From assembly GCF_030159055.1 (NCBI RefSeq), contig NZ_BQXQ01000020.1, forward strand, positions 29,603 through 93,602: DNA of 64,000 bases, in the 5' to 3' direction. This document shows, piece after piece, positions 36,654-45,689 of the stretch. The first letter of the stretch is position 1. Every line of letters starts with the position of its first letter. A program made the position numbers and the translations under genes. The notes beneath the pieces were generated by a model, which saw nothing but the letters and a program-made list of their open reading frames with translations, was not told the origin of the DNA and searched no databases. This stretch comes from Acidovorax sp. SUPP3334 (GTDB lineage Bacteria > Pseudomonadota > Gammaproteobacteria > Burkholderiales > Burkholderiaceae_C).

Positions 36654-37568
36654 ATGAGCAGCAGCATTCCTTCCCGCGTCAGACTCGTCGATGTCGGCCC
36701 GCGCGACGGCCTGCAGAACGAGAAATCGCCCGTGCCCGCCGCCGTCAAGATCGGCCTCGTGCACCGGCTGCAGACGGCCGGCCTGACCGAGATCGAGGTC
36801 ACCAGCTTCGTGTCGCCCAAATGGGTGCCGCAGATGGCCGACAACGTGGAGGTGATGGCCGGCATCGAGCGGCAGCCCGGCGTGCGCTATTCGGTGCTCA
36901 CGCCCAACCTCAAGGGTTACGAGGCCGCCGTGCCGACGCGGCCCGACGAGATCGTCGTGTTCGGCTCGGCCAGCGAAGCGTTCAGCCAGAAGAACATCAA
37001 CTGCAGCATCGCCGAGAGCATCGAGCGTTTCGCGCCCGTGGTCGAGGCGGCGCGCGCGGTCGGCATTGCCGTGCGCGGCGCCATGAGTTGCACCGTGGGC
37101 TGCCCGTACGAAGGCGAGGTGGCCCCTGAGCGCGTGGCCTACCTGGCCGGCCTGATGAAGCAGATCGGCGTGCAGCACGTGGGCGTGGCCGACACCATCG
37201 GCGTGGGTACGCCGCGCAAGGTGCAGCGCGCCATGGAGGCCACCCTGCAGCACTACGGCATCGACGCGGTGTCGGGCCACTTCCACGACACCTATGGCCA
37301 GGCGCTGGCCAACACGCTGGCCTCGCTGGAGATGGGCGTGTGGCAGTACGACACCTCGGTCGCGGGCCTGGGCGGCTGCCCCTACGCCAAGGGGGCCACG
37401 GGCAACGTGGCGACCGAGGACGTGGTCTACATGCTGCATGGCATGGGCATCGACACGGGCATCGACCTGGACAAGCTCATCGATGCGGGCGCGTACATCA
37501 GCGACTTCCTGGGCCGCCCGTCCAACTCGCGCGCGGCCAAGGCGCTGCTGACCAAGCGGCTCGGCTGA
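36654..37568 (+). CDS. liuE: Hydroxymethylglutaryl-CoA lyase
   Basis: 304-residue TIM-barrel lyase splitting HMG-CoA to acetoacetate and acetyl-CoA, the last step of leucine breakdown. Seen are VDVGPRDGLQNEK (substrate and metal Asp), AMSCTVGCPYEGEV, the metal-binding SGHFHDTYGQAL and the catalytic Cys242 loop GLGGCPYAKGATGNVATEDVVYML. The length is normal. It ends the liu gene block and converges with the LysR gene 29 bases later. Together with liuA (2398) and liuBCD, the full route from isovaleryl-CoA is encoded in this window. Confidence 0.95.
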   Translation: MSSSIPSRVRLVDVGPRDGLQNEKSPVPAAVKIGLVHRLQTAGLTEIEVTSFVSPKWVPQMADNVEVMAGIERQPGVRYSVLTPNLKGYEAAVPTRPDEIVVFGSASEAFSQKNINCSIAESIERFAPVVEAARAVGIAVRGAMSCTVGCPYEGEVAPERVAYLAGLMKQIGVQHVGVADTIGVGTPRKVQRAMEATLQHYGIDAVSGHFHDTYGQALANTLASLEMGVWQYDTSVAGLGGCPYAKGATGNVATEDVVYMLHGMGIDTGIDLDKLIDAGAYISDFLGRPSNSRAAKALLTKRLG

Positions 37569-37597
37569 CCTGCCGCAACGGCGTCAGCCGCCGGCCG

Positions 37598-38545
37598 TCA
37601 GCTGCCCTGCAGCGGCGCCGCCACGTTCTGCAACTGCTCCTTGAGGTGCACTAAAAAAGACTGCGCGGCGCGTGACAGCGTGCGGCCCATCAGCGTCTGT
37701 ACCTCGATGTTGCGCAGGTCCAGCCCACGGTCGCGCAGGCGCACGCAGGCCATTTCCTCGCGCTCGATCTGGTAGCGCATGGTGATCTCGCCGGAGATGG
37801 AAACGCCTTCGGGCTCGTGCTTGACGAAGCCGAACAGGCTGGCGATGTAGTTGCTGGTGAGCACCGGGTCGATCTGCACCTTCTGGCGGCTGCAGGCGAT
37901 GTCGAAGAGCTGCCGCACGGTGGTGTCGGGCTCGGGCAGTGCCACCGGATAGTTCTGCAGTTGCGACAGGCTGACCTGCTGAAAGCGCGTCAGCGGGTGG
38001 CCTCGCTGCACCACGGCCATCACCGGCGAGGGCTGCAGCAGCTCGATGCGGATGTCTTTCTCGGCGTTGCGGCTCATGGTGATGCCGATGTCCGCATCGC
38101 CCAGCAGCACGCGGCGCGTGCTTTCAGCCGGCGGGAATACGCCCAGGTGGAACTGAATGCCCGGGTGCCTGCGGCGAAAGTCGCTGATGAGCCGGGGCAG
38201 GAACTCGAGCGCGAATCCCTCGGACGATGCCAGGCGCACCCGCCCGCGCTCCATGCCCTGCAACGCCTGCATTTCATGCACCACGCGCTCCGCATCGTGG
38301 GCCGACTTCTGAGCATGCACCGCCAGCAGTTCCCCTGCCGCGCTGGGCACCATGCCGCGCGCGTGGCGGTCGAACAGCGATGCACCCAGCAGGTCCTCCA
38401 GGTGCGCGATGTGCCGGCTGATGGCCGACCCCGCCACGTTCAATCGCTGCGAGGCCTCGCTGATCGAGCCGCAGCGGACCACCTCGAGGAAGTAGCGCAG
38501 GGCCGTGTCCTGCAACTGGCGGGCGACGATTTGCGAGCGTTTCAT
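37598..38545 (-). CDS. LysR-family transcriptional regulator
   Basis: 315-residue LysR-type regulator. The N-terminal winged helix is ALRYFLEVVRCGSISEASQRLNVAGSAISRHIAHLEDLLGASLFDRHARGM. The C-terminal periplasmic-binding-like effector domain runs from about residue 95 (GRVRLASSEGFALEFLPRLI). The start MKRSQIVARQ at 38545 gives normal length; the frame is open further upstream. It is divergent from the peptide ABC transporter operon at 38730, the usual arrangement for a LysR regulator and its target. The inducer is unknown. Confidence 0.9.
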   Translation of the reverse strand: MKRSQIVARQLQDTALRYFLEVVRCGSISEASQRLNVAGSAISRHIAHLEDLLGASLFDRHARGMVPSAAGELLAVHAQKSAHDAERVVHEMQALQGMERGRVRLASSEGFALEFLPRLISDFRRRHPGIQFHLGVFPPAESTRRVLLGDADIGITMSRNAEKDIRIELLQPSPVMAVVQRGHPLTRFQQVSLSQLQNYPVALPEPDTTVRQLFDIACSRQKVQIDPVLTSNYIASLFGFVKHEPEGVSISGEITMRYQIEREEMACVRLRDRGLDLRNIEVQTLMGRTLSRAAQSFLVHLKEQLQNVAAPLQGS

Positions 38546-38729
38546 GGCGGGTGGCGCAGGGGCGTTGTGCATTGCAGCAGTGGCCGAAGCATAGAGGCAC
38601 TGCCGCCGGAGCGTTGCCTTTTCGATAGCGCTCGCCGCGATATTCGGTAATGGCGAAAACGCGCCAGAGGTCCCATTCTTGCTCCCGGTCATGGTGTTTT
38701 CCTGGTTCATCACGATGAAGGAGTTCGCA

Positions 38730-40262
38730 ATGGGGCATTTATTCACCCAATGGGTGCGTCGGGGTTGCCTGGCGCTGGGCGTGGCGGTCTGTGCGGCGAG
38801 CGCGCATGCCAACAAGGCCAACGACACCCTGACCTACGCCTCGGACAACGAGGTCGAGAACGTCAGCCCGTACCACAACAACATGCGCGAGGGCGTGGTG
38901 CTCGCCGCCATGGCGTGGGACACGCTGCTCTACCGCGACACCAAGACCGGCGAGATCAAGCCCCAGCTCGCCACGGCCTGGAAGTGGGAAACGCCCACGG
39001 CGCTGCTGCTCACGCTGCGCCAGGGCGTCACCTTCCACAACGGCGACAAGCTCACGGCCGACGACGTGGCCTACACCTTCAACGTGGTGACCGGCCCCGA
39101 TGCCAAGATCGCCACGCGCCAGAACACCGACTGGATCAAGAGCGTGGAGAAGGTGGGCGATTACGAAGTGCGCATCCACTTGAAGACACCGTTTCCTGCG
39201 GCGCTCGAGTACCTGGCCGGCCCCACACCCATCTATCCCGCGGCCTATTTCACCAAGGTGGGGCTGGAAGGCTTCAGCAAGGCGCCCGTGGGCAGCGGCC
39301 CCTACAAGATCACCGCCGTGGTGCCGGGCCAGGGCGTGACCATGGTGAAGAACACCGCCTACTTCAAGGACAGTCCGGTGGGCCAGCCGAAGATCGGCAC
39401 CGTGAAGTTCACCGTCATCCGCGATCCGGAGGCCCGCATGGCCCAGCTGATGACCGGCGCGGTGGACTGGATCTGGCGCGTGCCGGCCGACCAGGCCGAT
39501 TCGCTCAAGGCAGCGCCCAATCTTTCGGTGCTGAGCGGCGAGACCATGCGGGTGGGCTTCATCTCCATCAACAACAACGGCACCACGCCCGAAGCTGCGC
39601 CTTTCAAGGATCCGCGGGTGCGCCAGGCGCTCAACTACGCCATCAACCGAAAGGGCCTGGCCGAAAGCCTGGTGCGCGGCGGCAGCCAGCCCGTCTATGC
39701 GCCTTGCTTTCGCACCCAGTTCGGCTGCGACACCAGCAAGGTGCAGCAGTACGAATACAACCCGGCCAAGGCCAAGGCGCTGCTGGCCGAAGCGGGCTAC
39801 CCGACCGGGTTCGACACGGCCCTGTGGGCCTATCGTGAGCGCGAATATGCCGAGGCGATGATCGGCGACCTGCGCAAGGTGGGCATCCGCGCACGGCTGC
39901 ATTTCGTTCAGTACCCGGCGCTGCGCACCGAACTGCGAGCCGGCCGTGCGCCGCTCACGTTCCAGGCATGGGGTTCGTTCTCGATCAACGACGCCTCAGC
40001 CTTCGTGGGCAACTTCTTCAAGGGCGGGCCGGACGACACCGCCAAGGACCCGCAGGTCATCGCGCTGATGCAGACGGCCGACGCCACCGTGGACAAGGCC
40101 GAGCGCAAGGCCAAGTACGCGCAGGCGCTGCAGCGCATTTCGGCGCAGGCCATGTGGGCGCCGCTGTTCACGTATTCGACCAACTACGCGTTCACGTCGG
40201 ACCTGAAGTTCGAAGCCCAGCCCGATGAACTGCCGCGCTTTTTTCAGGCCAGCTGGAAGTAA
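38730..40262 (+). CDS. Peptide ABC transporter, substrate-binding protein
   Basis: 510 residues with a signal peptide (RRGCLALGVAVCAASAHA). It is the family 5 extracellular solute-binding protein of dipeptide/oligopeptide/nickel systems. Features are TLTYASDNEVENVSPYHNN, the family signature around LTLRQGVTFHNGDKLTADDVAYTF, GSGPYKITAVVPGQG and RDPEARMAQLMTGAVDW. The ATG at 38730 has AAGGAG 7 bases upstream. It heads a five-gene operon (two permeases, two ATPases, a peptidase). The linked M20 peptidase suggests peptides or N-acyl amino acids as cargo. Confidence 0.93.
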   Translation: MGHLFTQWVRRGCLALGVAVCAASAHANKANDTLTYASDNEVENVSPYHNNMREGVVLAAMAWDTLLYRDTKTGEIKPQLATAWKWETPTALLLTLRQGVTFHNGDKLTADDVAYTFNVVTGPDAKIATRQNTDWIKSVEKVGDYEVRIHLKTPFPAALEYLAGPTPIYPAAYFTKVGLEGFSKAPVGSGPYKITAVVPGQGVTMVKNTAYFKDSPVGQPKIGTVKFTVIRDPEARMAQLMTGAVDWIWRVPADQADSLKAAPNLSVLSGETMRVGFISINNNGTTPEAAPFKDPRVRQALNYAINRKGLAESLVRGGSQPVYAPCFRTQFGCDTSKVQQYEYNPAKAKALLAEAGYPTGFDTALWAYREREYAEAMIGDLRKVGIRARLHFVQYPALRTELRAGRAPLTFQAWGSFSINDASAFVGNFFKGGPDDTAKDPQVIALMQTADATVDKAERKAKYAQALQRISAQAMWAPLFTYSTNYAFTSDLKFEAQPDELPRFFQASWK

Positions 40263-40307
40263 CGGCCCCGTCGCCGCCACCCTCCCAACGTTTCACCAGC
40301 CAGTGCC

Positions 40308-41225
40308 ATGCTGATCTATATCTTTCGCCGGTTGCTCGTGGCGCTGAGCGTCATGCTGACCGTGGCGGTCGTCAGCTTCATGCTGCTGCACCTGTCGGGC
40401 GACCTGGCCACCGCCATCGCCGGCCCGGAATCGAGCGCCGCGGACGTGGAGAAAATCCGCGTGCAATACGGCCTGGACCGCCCCATCGTGGAGCAGTTCT
40501 TCGACTGGCTGGGCGCGGCAGCGCGCCTGGACTTCGGGCGATCGTTCTACTTTCAGAACACGGTGATGGAACTGGTCGGCGAGCGGCTGCCCATCACGCT
40601 CAAGCTCGGTGGCGTGGCCTTGCTGCTTGCGGTGGTGGTGGCCATTCCGTTGGGGGTGCTCGCCGCCCTCTACCGCGATACCTGGATCGACCGCGTGGCG
40701 CTGATGGTGGCGGTGGTGGGGCAGGCCATGCCGACCTTCTGGTTCGCATTGACGCTGGTGCTGCTGTTCGCCGTGGGCCTGAAATGGCTGCCCGTGGCGG
40801 GCAATGGCACCTGGCAGCATTTCGTGCTGCCGGCGGTGGCGCTGGGCTATTACGCCATGCCGGCCATGATGCGGCTCACGCGGGCCGGCATGCTGGACGT
40901 GCTGGGCGCCGACTACATCCGCACCGCACGCGCCAAGGGCCTGAGCCGCTCGCGCGTGGTGTTCAAGCACGCGCTGCGCAACGCCATCATTCCCGTGGTG
41001 GCGCTGGCCGCCGTGGAGCTGGGCTTCATGCTCGGCGGCTCGGTGGTGATCGAGTCGGTGTATTCCATGCAGGGGCTGGGGCAGCTCGCCTGGGATTCGA
41101 TCGCACGCAACGATTACCCCGTGGTCCAGGCCGTGGTGCTGATCATCGCGGTGTTCTATATCGCGCTCACCTTCCTGGCCGACGTGCTCAACGCCGCGCT
41201 CGACCCACGCATGCGCACCCGCTGA
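40308..41225 (+). CDS. Peptide ABC transporter permease (DppB type)
   Basis: 305-residue inner-membrane permease with six predicted helices beginning at YIFRRLLVALSVMLTVAVVSFMLL. The EAA loop that docks the ATPase is DYIRTARAKGLSRSRVVFKHALRNAIIPVV. Family text GLGQLAWDSIARNDYPVVQAVVLI is at the C-terminal end. It forms a heterodimer with the next gene's product. It starts 45 bases after the binding protein. Confidence 0.93.
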   Translation: MLIYIFRRLLVALSVMLTVAVVSFMLLHLSGDLATAIAGPESSAADVEKIRVQYGLDRPIVEQFFDWLGAAARLDFGRSFYFQNTVMELVGERLPITLKLGGVALLLAVVVAIPLGVLAALYRDTWIDRVALMVAVVGQAMPTFWFALTLVLLFAVGLKWLPVAGNGTWQHFVLPAVALGYYAMPAMMRLTRAGMLDVLGADYIRTARAKGLSRSRVVFKHALRNAIIPVVALAAVELGFMLGGSVVIESVYSMQGLGQLAWDSIARNDYPVVQAVVLIIAVFYIALTFLADVLNAALDPRMRTR

Positions 41226-41247
41226 CACCGCCGCACCGGAGACCGCC

Positions 41248-42165
41248 ATGAACGCTTCCACCACCCTTTCCTCCCCCGGCGCGGCGGCCACCCTGGCCCT
41301 GCCGTCGCCACCGGCCTGGCACCGCTGGTTGCGCCGCGTGCTGTGCCAGCGCGGCCTGGTGCTCGGTGCCATCGTGCTCATCGTCACGCTGGTGGCCGCG
41401 CTGCTCGCCCCCTGGATCAGTCCGCACGATCCTTACGCGCAGGACGTCACGCAGCGCCTCATTCCACCCGTCTGGCACGCCAAGGGCAGCTGGGAGCACG
41501 TGCTTGGCACCGACAAGCTGGGCCGCGACTATTTGAGCCGACTCATCTACGGCGCCCGCGTGTCGCTGCTGATCGGCGCGGTCACGGCGCTCATCGCCGG
41601 CGCCATCGGCACCACGCTGGGGGTGCTGGCCGGCTACTTCGGCGGCAAGGTGGATGCGGTGATCAGCTACATCATCACCACGCGCCTGGCCATGCCGGTG
41701 GTGCTGGTGGCGCTCGCCATGGCGTCGCTGGTGGGTGGTTCGCTGCAGGTGGTGATCGTGCTGCTGGGCCTGCTGCTGTGGGACCGTTTTGCCATCGTCA
41801 CCCGATCGGCCACGCAGCAGTTGCGCGATGCCGAGTTCATCGCTGCGGCGAAGGCGCTGGGCGCCTCGACCCCGTACATCCTGGTGCGCGAGCTGCTGCC
41901 CAACCTGATGAGTGCGCTCACCGTGGTGGCGACGCTGGAGATGGCGCACGCCATCCTGCTCGAATCGACCCTGTCGTTCCTGGGCCTGGGCGTGCAGCCG
42001 CCCACGCCGTCCTGGGGCCTGATGGTGGCGGAGGGCAAGGCCTACATGTTCTTCCAGCCCTGGGTGATCCTGATCCCCGGCGTCGTGCTGGCCGTGCTGG
42101 TCCTGGCCATCAACCTGGTGGGCGACGGCATCCGCGACCTCACCGCGCCCGATGGCCGGAACTGA
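41248..42165 (+). CDS. Peptide ABC transporter permease (DppC type)
   Basis: 305-residue second permease. A cytoplasmic N-terminus of about 30 residues is followed by the first helix GLVLGAIVLIVTLVAALLAPW, then HVLGTDKLGRDYLSRLIYGARVSLLIG, the DppC hallmark. The EAA loop is EFIAAAKALGASTPYILVRELLPNLMS, and the ending ILIPGVVLAVLVLAINLVGDGIRD is typical. It starts 22 bases after DppB and ends 13 bases before the first ATPase. Confidence 0.93.
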   Translation: MNASTTLSSPGAAATLALPSPPAWHRWLRRVLCQRGLVLGAIVLIVTLVAALLAPWISPHDPYAQDVTQRLIPPVWHAKGSWEHVLGTDKLGRDYLSRLIYGARVSLLIGAVTALIAGAIGTTLGVLAGYFGGKVDAVISYIITTRLAMPVVLVALAMASLVGGSLQVVIVLLGLLLWDRFAIVTRSATQQLRDAEFIAAAKALGASTPYILVRELLPNLMSALTVVATLEMAHAILLESTLSFLGLGVQPPTPSWGLMVAEGKAYMFFQPWVILIPGVVLAVLVLAINLVGDGIRDLTAPDGRN

Positions 42166-42178
42166 AAGGCAAAGACCC

Positions 42179-43165
42179 ATGACCACTCCTTTGCTGGATG
42201 TGAAAAACCTCCGCGTGGACCTGCCCACCGAGCGCGGCATGCTGCACGCAGTGCGCGGCATCGACTTTCATGTGAACCGCGGCGAACTGCTGTGCCTGGT
42301 GGGGGAGTCGGGCTGCGGCAAGTCGATGACTTCGCTCGCGCTCATGGGCCTCTTGCCACGCAAGGCGGTGCGCACGGCCGACCACATCCGCTTCGACGGT
42401 GCCGAGCTGCAGGGCCTGCCCGAGCGCGGCATGGCGGCCCTTCGCGGCGCCCGCATGGCGATGATCTTCCAGGAGCCGATGACTTCGCTCAATCCTTCCT
42501 ATACGCTGGGCGACCAGCTATGCGAGGCGCTGCGCGCGCACCGCAAGGTGAGCATGGCGCATGCCCGCGAGCGCGCCGTGTACCTGCTGGAGCGGGCAGG
42601 CGTGCCACAGGCTTCCGAGCGCCTGCGGCAGTATCCGCACCAGCTGTCTGGCGGCCTGCGCCAGCGCGTGATGATCGCCATGGCACTGATGTGCGAGCCC
42701 GACCTCATCATTGCGGACGAACCCACCACGGCGCTGGACGTGACCATCCAGGCGCAGATCCTGCGGCTTCTGCGCGAACTGCAGCAGGAATTCGGCATGG
42801 CTGTGGTGTTCATCACGCACGACCTGGGCGTGGTGGCGCGCATCGCCGACCGCGTGGCCGTCATGTATGCAGGGGAGGTGATCGAGACGGCGCCGGTCAA
42901 AGAGTTGTTTGCCCGTCCCACGCACCCTTACACCCAGGGTTTGCTCCAGTGCATTCCCGTGCGCGGGAAGACCTTGCCCGGCAGTCGCCTGCAGGCCATT
43001 CCGGGCGTCGTTCCCAGCCTGGTCGGCACCGTGCAAGGGTGCGCCTTTTCCAACCGCTGCGCGCACGTGCAGGCGGCTTGCGCCCACACGCCGCCGTATG
43101 TCGCGTTGAACGCCCGGCATGCCGCACGCTGCGTGCATGCCCGCCCCCTGGAGGAAGCCGCATGA
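42179..43165 (+). CDS. Peptide ABC transporter ATP-binding protein (DppD type)
   Basis: 328-residue ATPase. Walker A is GESGCGKSMTSLALMG, the Q loop is MIFQEPMTSLNP, the signature is LSGGLRQRVMIAMAL, Walker B is LIIADEPTTALDV, and the switch His is in FITHDLGVV. The C-terminal oligopeptide-transporter extension carries a cysteine cluster (GCAFSNRCAHVQAACAHTPP) that in relatives binds an iron-sulfur cluster. Its stop overlaps the start of the next ATPase by 4 nt (ATGA). Confidence 0.93.
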   Translation: MTTPLLDVKNLRVDLPTERGMLHAVRGIDFHVNRGELLCLVGESGCGKSMTSLALMGLLPRKAVRTADHIRFDGAELQGLPERGMAALRGARMAMIFQEPMTSLNPSYTLGDQLCEALRAHRKVSMAHARERAVYLLERAGVPQASERLRQYPHQLSGGLRQRVMIAMALMCEPDLIIADEPTTALDVTIQAQILRLLRELQQEFGMAVVFITHDLGVVARIADRVAVMYAGEVIETAPVKELFARPTHPYTQGLLQCIPVRGKTLPGSRLQAIPGVVPSLVGTVQGCAFSNRCAHVQAACAHTPPYVALNARHAARCVHARPLEEAA

Positions 43166-44028
43166 TCCCGACACCCGATCCCCTGCGTGCCTTGCCCGAA
43201 TTACCGGGCAGCGACATCGCGCTCGAACTGTGCGCGCTGCACCGAAGCTTTCAGCTGAAGCGGGGGCTCTTCCGTGCCCCTGGCGAGATCCATGCCGTGA
43301 ACGACGTCTCGCTGCGCATTCGCAAGGGCGAAACGCTGGGCCTGGTGGGCGAATCCGGTTGCGGCAAGAGCACGCTGGCCAAGATGCTGCTGGGCCTGCT
43401 CGCGCCCAGTTCGGGCAGCGTGCTGGTCGATGGCAAAGAGATCGACCCCCGCCACCGCCGTGCGCTCGCGCGGCGCATCCAGCCCATCTTCCAGGACCCG
43501 TATTCGTCGCTCAACCCGCGCCGCACGGTGGCGGACATCGTCGGCGTGCCGCTGCGCCTGCACCGGGTCGGTACGGCCGCCGAGCAGCGCCTGCGCGTGC
43601 GCGAAATGCTCGATCTCGTCGGCATGCCCGAGCGCACGCATGCGCAATACCCCAACCAGCTCTCAGGGGGGCAGCGCCAGCGCGTCGCCATCGCGCGGGC
43701 ACTGGTGCTGCGGCCGGACATCCTGATCTGCGACGAGCCGACTTCGGCGCTCGACGTATCGGTGCAGGCGCAGATCCTGAATTTGCTGCTCGACCTCAAG
43801 GCCGAGTTCGGGCTGACCTATCTGTTCATCAGCCACGACCTGGGCGTGGTGGAGCACCTGGTGGACTGCGTGGCTGTGATGTACCGCGGCGCCATCGTGG
43901 AGCTGGGCACGCGCGAGCAGATCTTCGCCCGGCCCGAGCACCCCTACACCCGCCGGCTGCTCGCCTGCGCCCTCACGCCCGAGCCGGGCCTGGGCATTCC
44001 CGACATAGAGCGCGCCGCGCTGGCCTGA
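43162..44028 (+). CDS. Peptide ABC transporter ATP-binding protein (DppF type)
   Basis: 288-residue second ATPase. Walker A is GESGCGKSTLAKMLLG, the Q loop is IFQDPYSSLNPRRTV, the signature is LSGGQRQRVAIARALVL, Walker B is ILICDEPTSALDV, and the switch His is in FISHDLGVVEHL. The DppF hallmark PYTRRLL is near the end. The usual C-terminal cysteine-containing extension is missing; the protein stops soon after PEPGLGIPDIERAALA, shorter than many DppF (about 320-330). The start overlaps the previous stop by 4 nt. Confidence 0.92.
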   Translation: MIPTPDPLRALPELPGSDIALELCALHRSFQLKRGLFRAPGEIHAVNDVSLRIRKGETLGLVGESGCGKSTLAKMLLGLLAPSSGSVLVDGKEIDPRHRRALARRIQPIFQDPYSSLNPRRTVADIVGVPLRLHRVGTAAEQRLRVREMLDLVGMPERTHAQYPNQLSGGQRQRVAIARALVLRPDILICDEPTSALDVSVQAQILNLLLDLKAEFGLTYLFISHDLGVVEHLVDCVAVMYRGAIVELGTREQIFARPEHPYTRRLLACALTPEPGLGIPDIERAALA

Positions 44029-44080
44029 CCCACCCGAGCGGCGCGGCCATTCTTCGTTCCACCCCACCGAGGACTTTTCC

Positions 44081-45490
44081 ATGAGCCGTGACCAAGCCAT
44101 TGCGCAGACGCTGGCCTGCTTCGACGACGGGCGCTTTCAGCAGACGCTGGCGCGCCGCGTCGCCTTTCGCACTGAAAGCCAGGACGCCGCCAGCGGCCCC
44201 ATCCTGCATGCCTATCTGACCGAAGAGATGGTGCCCCAGTTACAGGCACTGGGCTTTGCCTGCCGCGTCGTGGACAACCCGGTGCCCGGAAAAAGCCCTT
44301 TCCTGCTGGCCGATCGCACGGAAGAGGGCGCCGCGTTCACGCTGCTCACCTACGGCCACGGCGACGTGGTGCGCGGATACGACGCCCAGTGGCGGGCGGG
44401 CCTCAAGCCCTGGGACATCGTGGTGGAAGGCAATCGCTGGTATGGCCGCGGCACGGCCGACAACAAGGGCCAGCACACCATCAACCTCACCGCGCTGGAG
44501 CAAGTGCTTGCGGTGCGCGGCGGGCGCCTGGGCTACAACGTGAAGATCATTCTGGAGATGGGCGAAGAGGACGGTTCGCCCGGCCTGGACGCCGTGTGCG
44601 CTAAAGAGCGCGAAGCACTCGCGGCAGACCTGTTCCTGGCGTCCGACGGGCCACGCGTGTCGGCATCCCGCGCCACCCTGTTCCTCGGCTCGCGCGGCGT
44701 CTTCAACTTCGACCTGCACGTGAAACTGCGTGAGGGCGGCCACCATTCGGGCAACTGGGGCGGCCTGCTGCGCAACCCGGGCATCCGGCTGGCCCATGCC
44801 ATCGCCAGCCTGATCGACGAGCGTGGCCGCATCCAGGTGCCGGGACTTCGACCCACCGAGGTACCCGCCAGCGTGCGAGAGGCGCTGCGCGACATCGAAG
44901 TGGGCGGCGGTCCCGATGATCCCGAGATCGATGTGGACTGGGGCGAGCCCGGCCTCACGCCTTCCGAGCGCGTGATCGGCTGGAACAGCCTGGAGGTGCT
45001 GGCTTTCACCACGGGCAACCCCGCCATGCCCGTGCACGCCATTCCCTCGGAGGCGCGCGCGCACTGCCACATGCGCTATGTGGTCGGCTGCGACCCGACG
45101 GCCTTCCTGGGCCATATCCGCGAGCACCTGAACGCCCGCGGCTTCACCGATGTGGAGGTGCGCGGCACCGATGTGCACATGGCTGCCACGCGGCTGGACC
45201 CCGACGACGCCTGGGTGCGCTGGGGCCTGGCGTCCATTGAGCGTTCCACGGGGCGGCGCCCCGCGCTGCTGCCCAACCTGGGCGGCTCGCTGCCCAACGA
45301 CGTGTTCTCGGAAACGCTGGGTTTGCCCACGCTCTGGGTACCGCATTCGTACCCTGCGTGTTCGCAACACGCGCCCAACGAACACATCCTGGCCGATGTC
45401 ACGCGCGAATCGCTGCACATCATGGCCGGCCTGTTCTGGGATCTGGCGGAGCAGGGCCCCGGCGTGCATCGGGAGCGTGCCACGGCTTGA
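44081..45490 (+). CDS. M20-family metallopeptidase (dipeptidase/acetylase type)
   Basis: 469-residue zinc exopeptidase. Metal and catalytic blocks are TYGHGDVVRG (His, Asp), WYGRGTADNKGQHTIN (Asp ligand), IILEMGEEDGSPG (catalytic Glu-Glu) and LFLASDGPRV (Asp), with a late His in TLWVPHSYPACSQHAPNEH. The dimerisation insert begins GGHHSGNWGG. It is cytoplasmic with no signal peptide. It is last in the peptide transporter operon, 52 bases after DppF, so it probably cleaves the imported substrate. The downstream edge (about 45488-45540) is where the lower-GC AlbA/ParA insert begins. Confidence 0.9.
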   Translation: MSRDQAIAQTLACFDDGRFQQTLARRVAFRTESQDAASGPILHAYLTEEMVPQLQALGFACRVVDNPVPGKSPFLLADRTEEGAAFTLLTYGHGDVVRGYDAQWRAGLKPWDIVVEGNRWYGRGTADNKGQHTINLTALEQVLAVRGGRLGYNVKIILEMGEEDGSPGLDAVCAKEREALAADLFLASDGPRVSASRATLFLGSRGVFNFDLHVKLREGGHHSGNWGGLLRNPGIRLAHAIASLIDERGRIQVPGLRPTEVPASVREALRDIEVGGGPDDPEIDVDWGEPGLTPSERVIGWNSLEVLAFTTGNPAMPVHAIPSEARAHCHMRYVVGCDPTAFLGHIREHLNARGFTDVEVRGTDVHMAATRLDPDDAWVRWGLASIERSTGRRPALLPNLGGSLPNDVFSETLGLPTLWVPHSYPACSQHAPNEHILADVTRESLHIMAGLFWDLAEQGPGVHRERATA

Positions 45491-45689
45491 TAGCCAAGTC
45501 GCTGTGGCCGGAAAGCGCTGCTAGGCATTGCTAGTGGTAGCAACCTTCAAAAAGGATGATCGAGAGCGTGTATTTTTCCGACCGCTCCCGTGCTGTAGTG
45601 AGCTACGGCGGCCCGGTTTACTATCTGCGCATGCTAAATCGTGTATTCCAAAACAAATTCATCAGCTTGCTCACGAGGGCGCAAGAGTC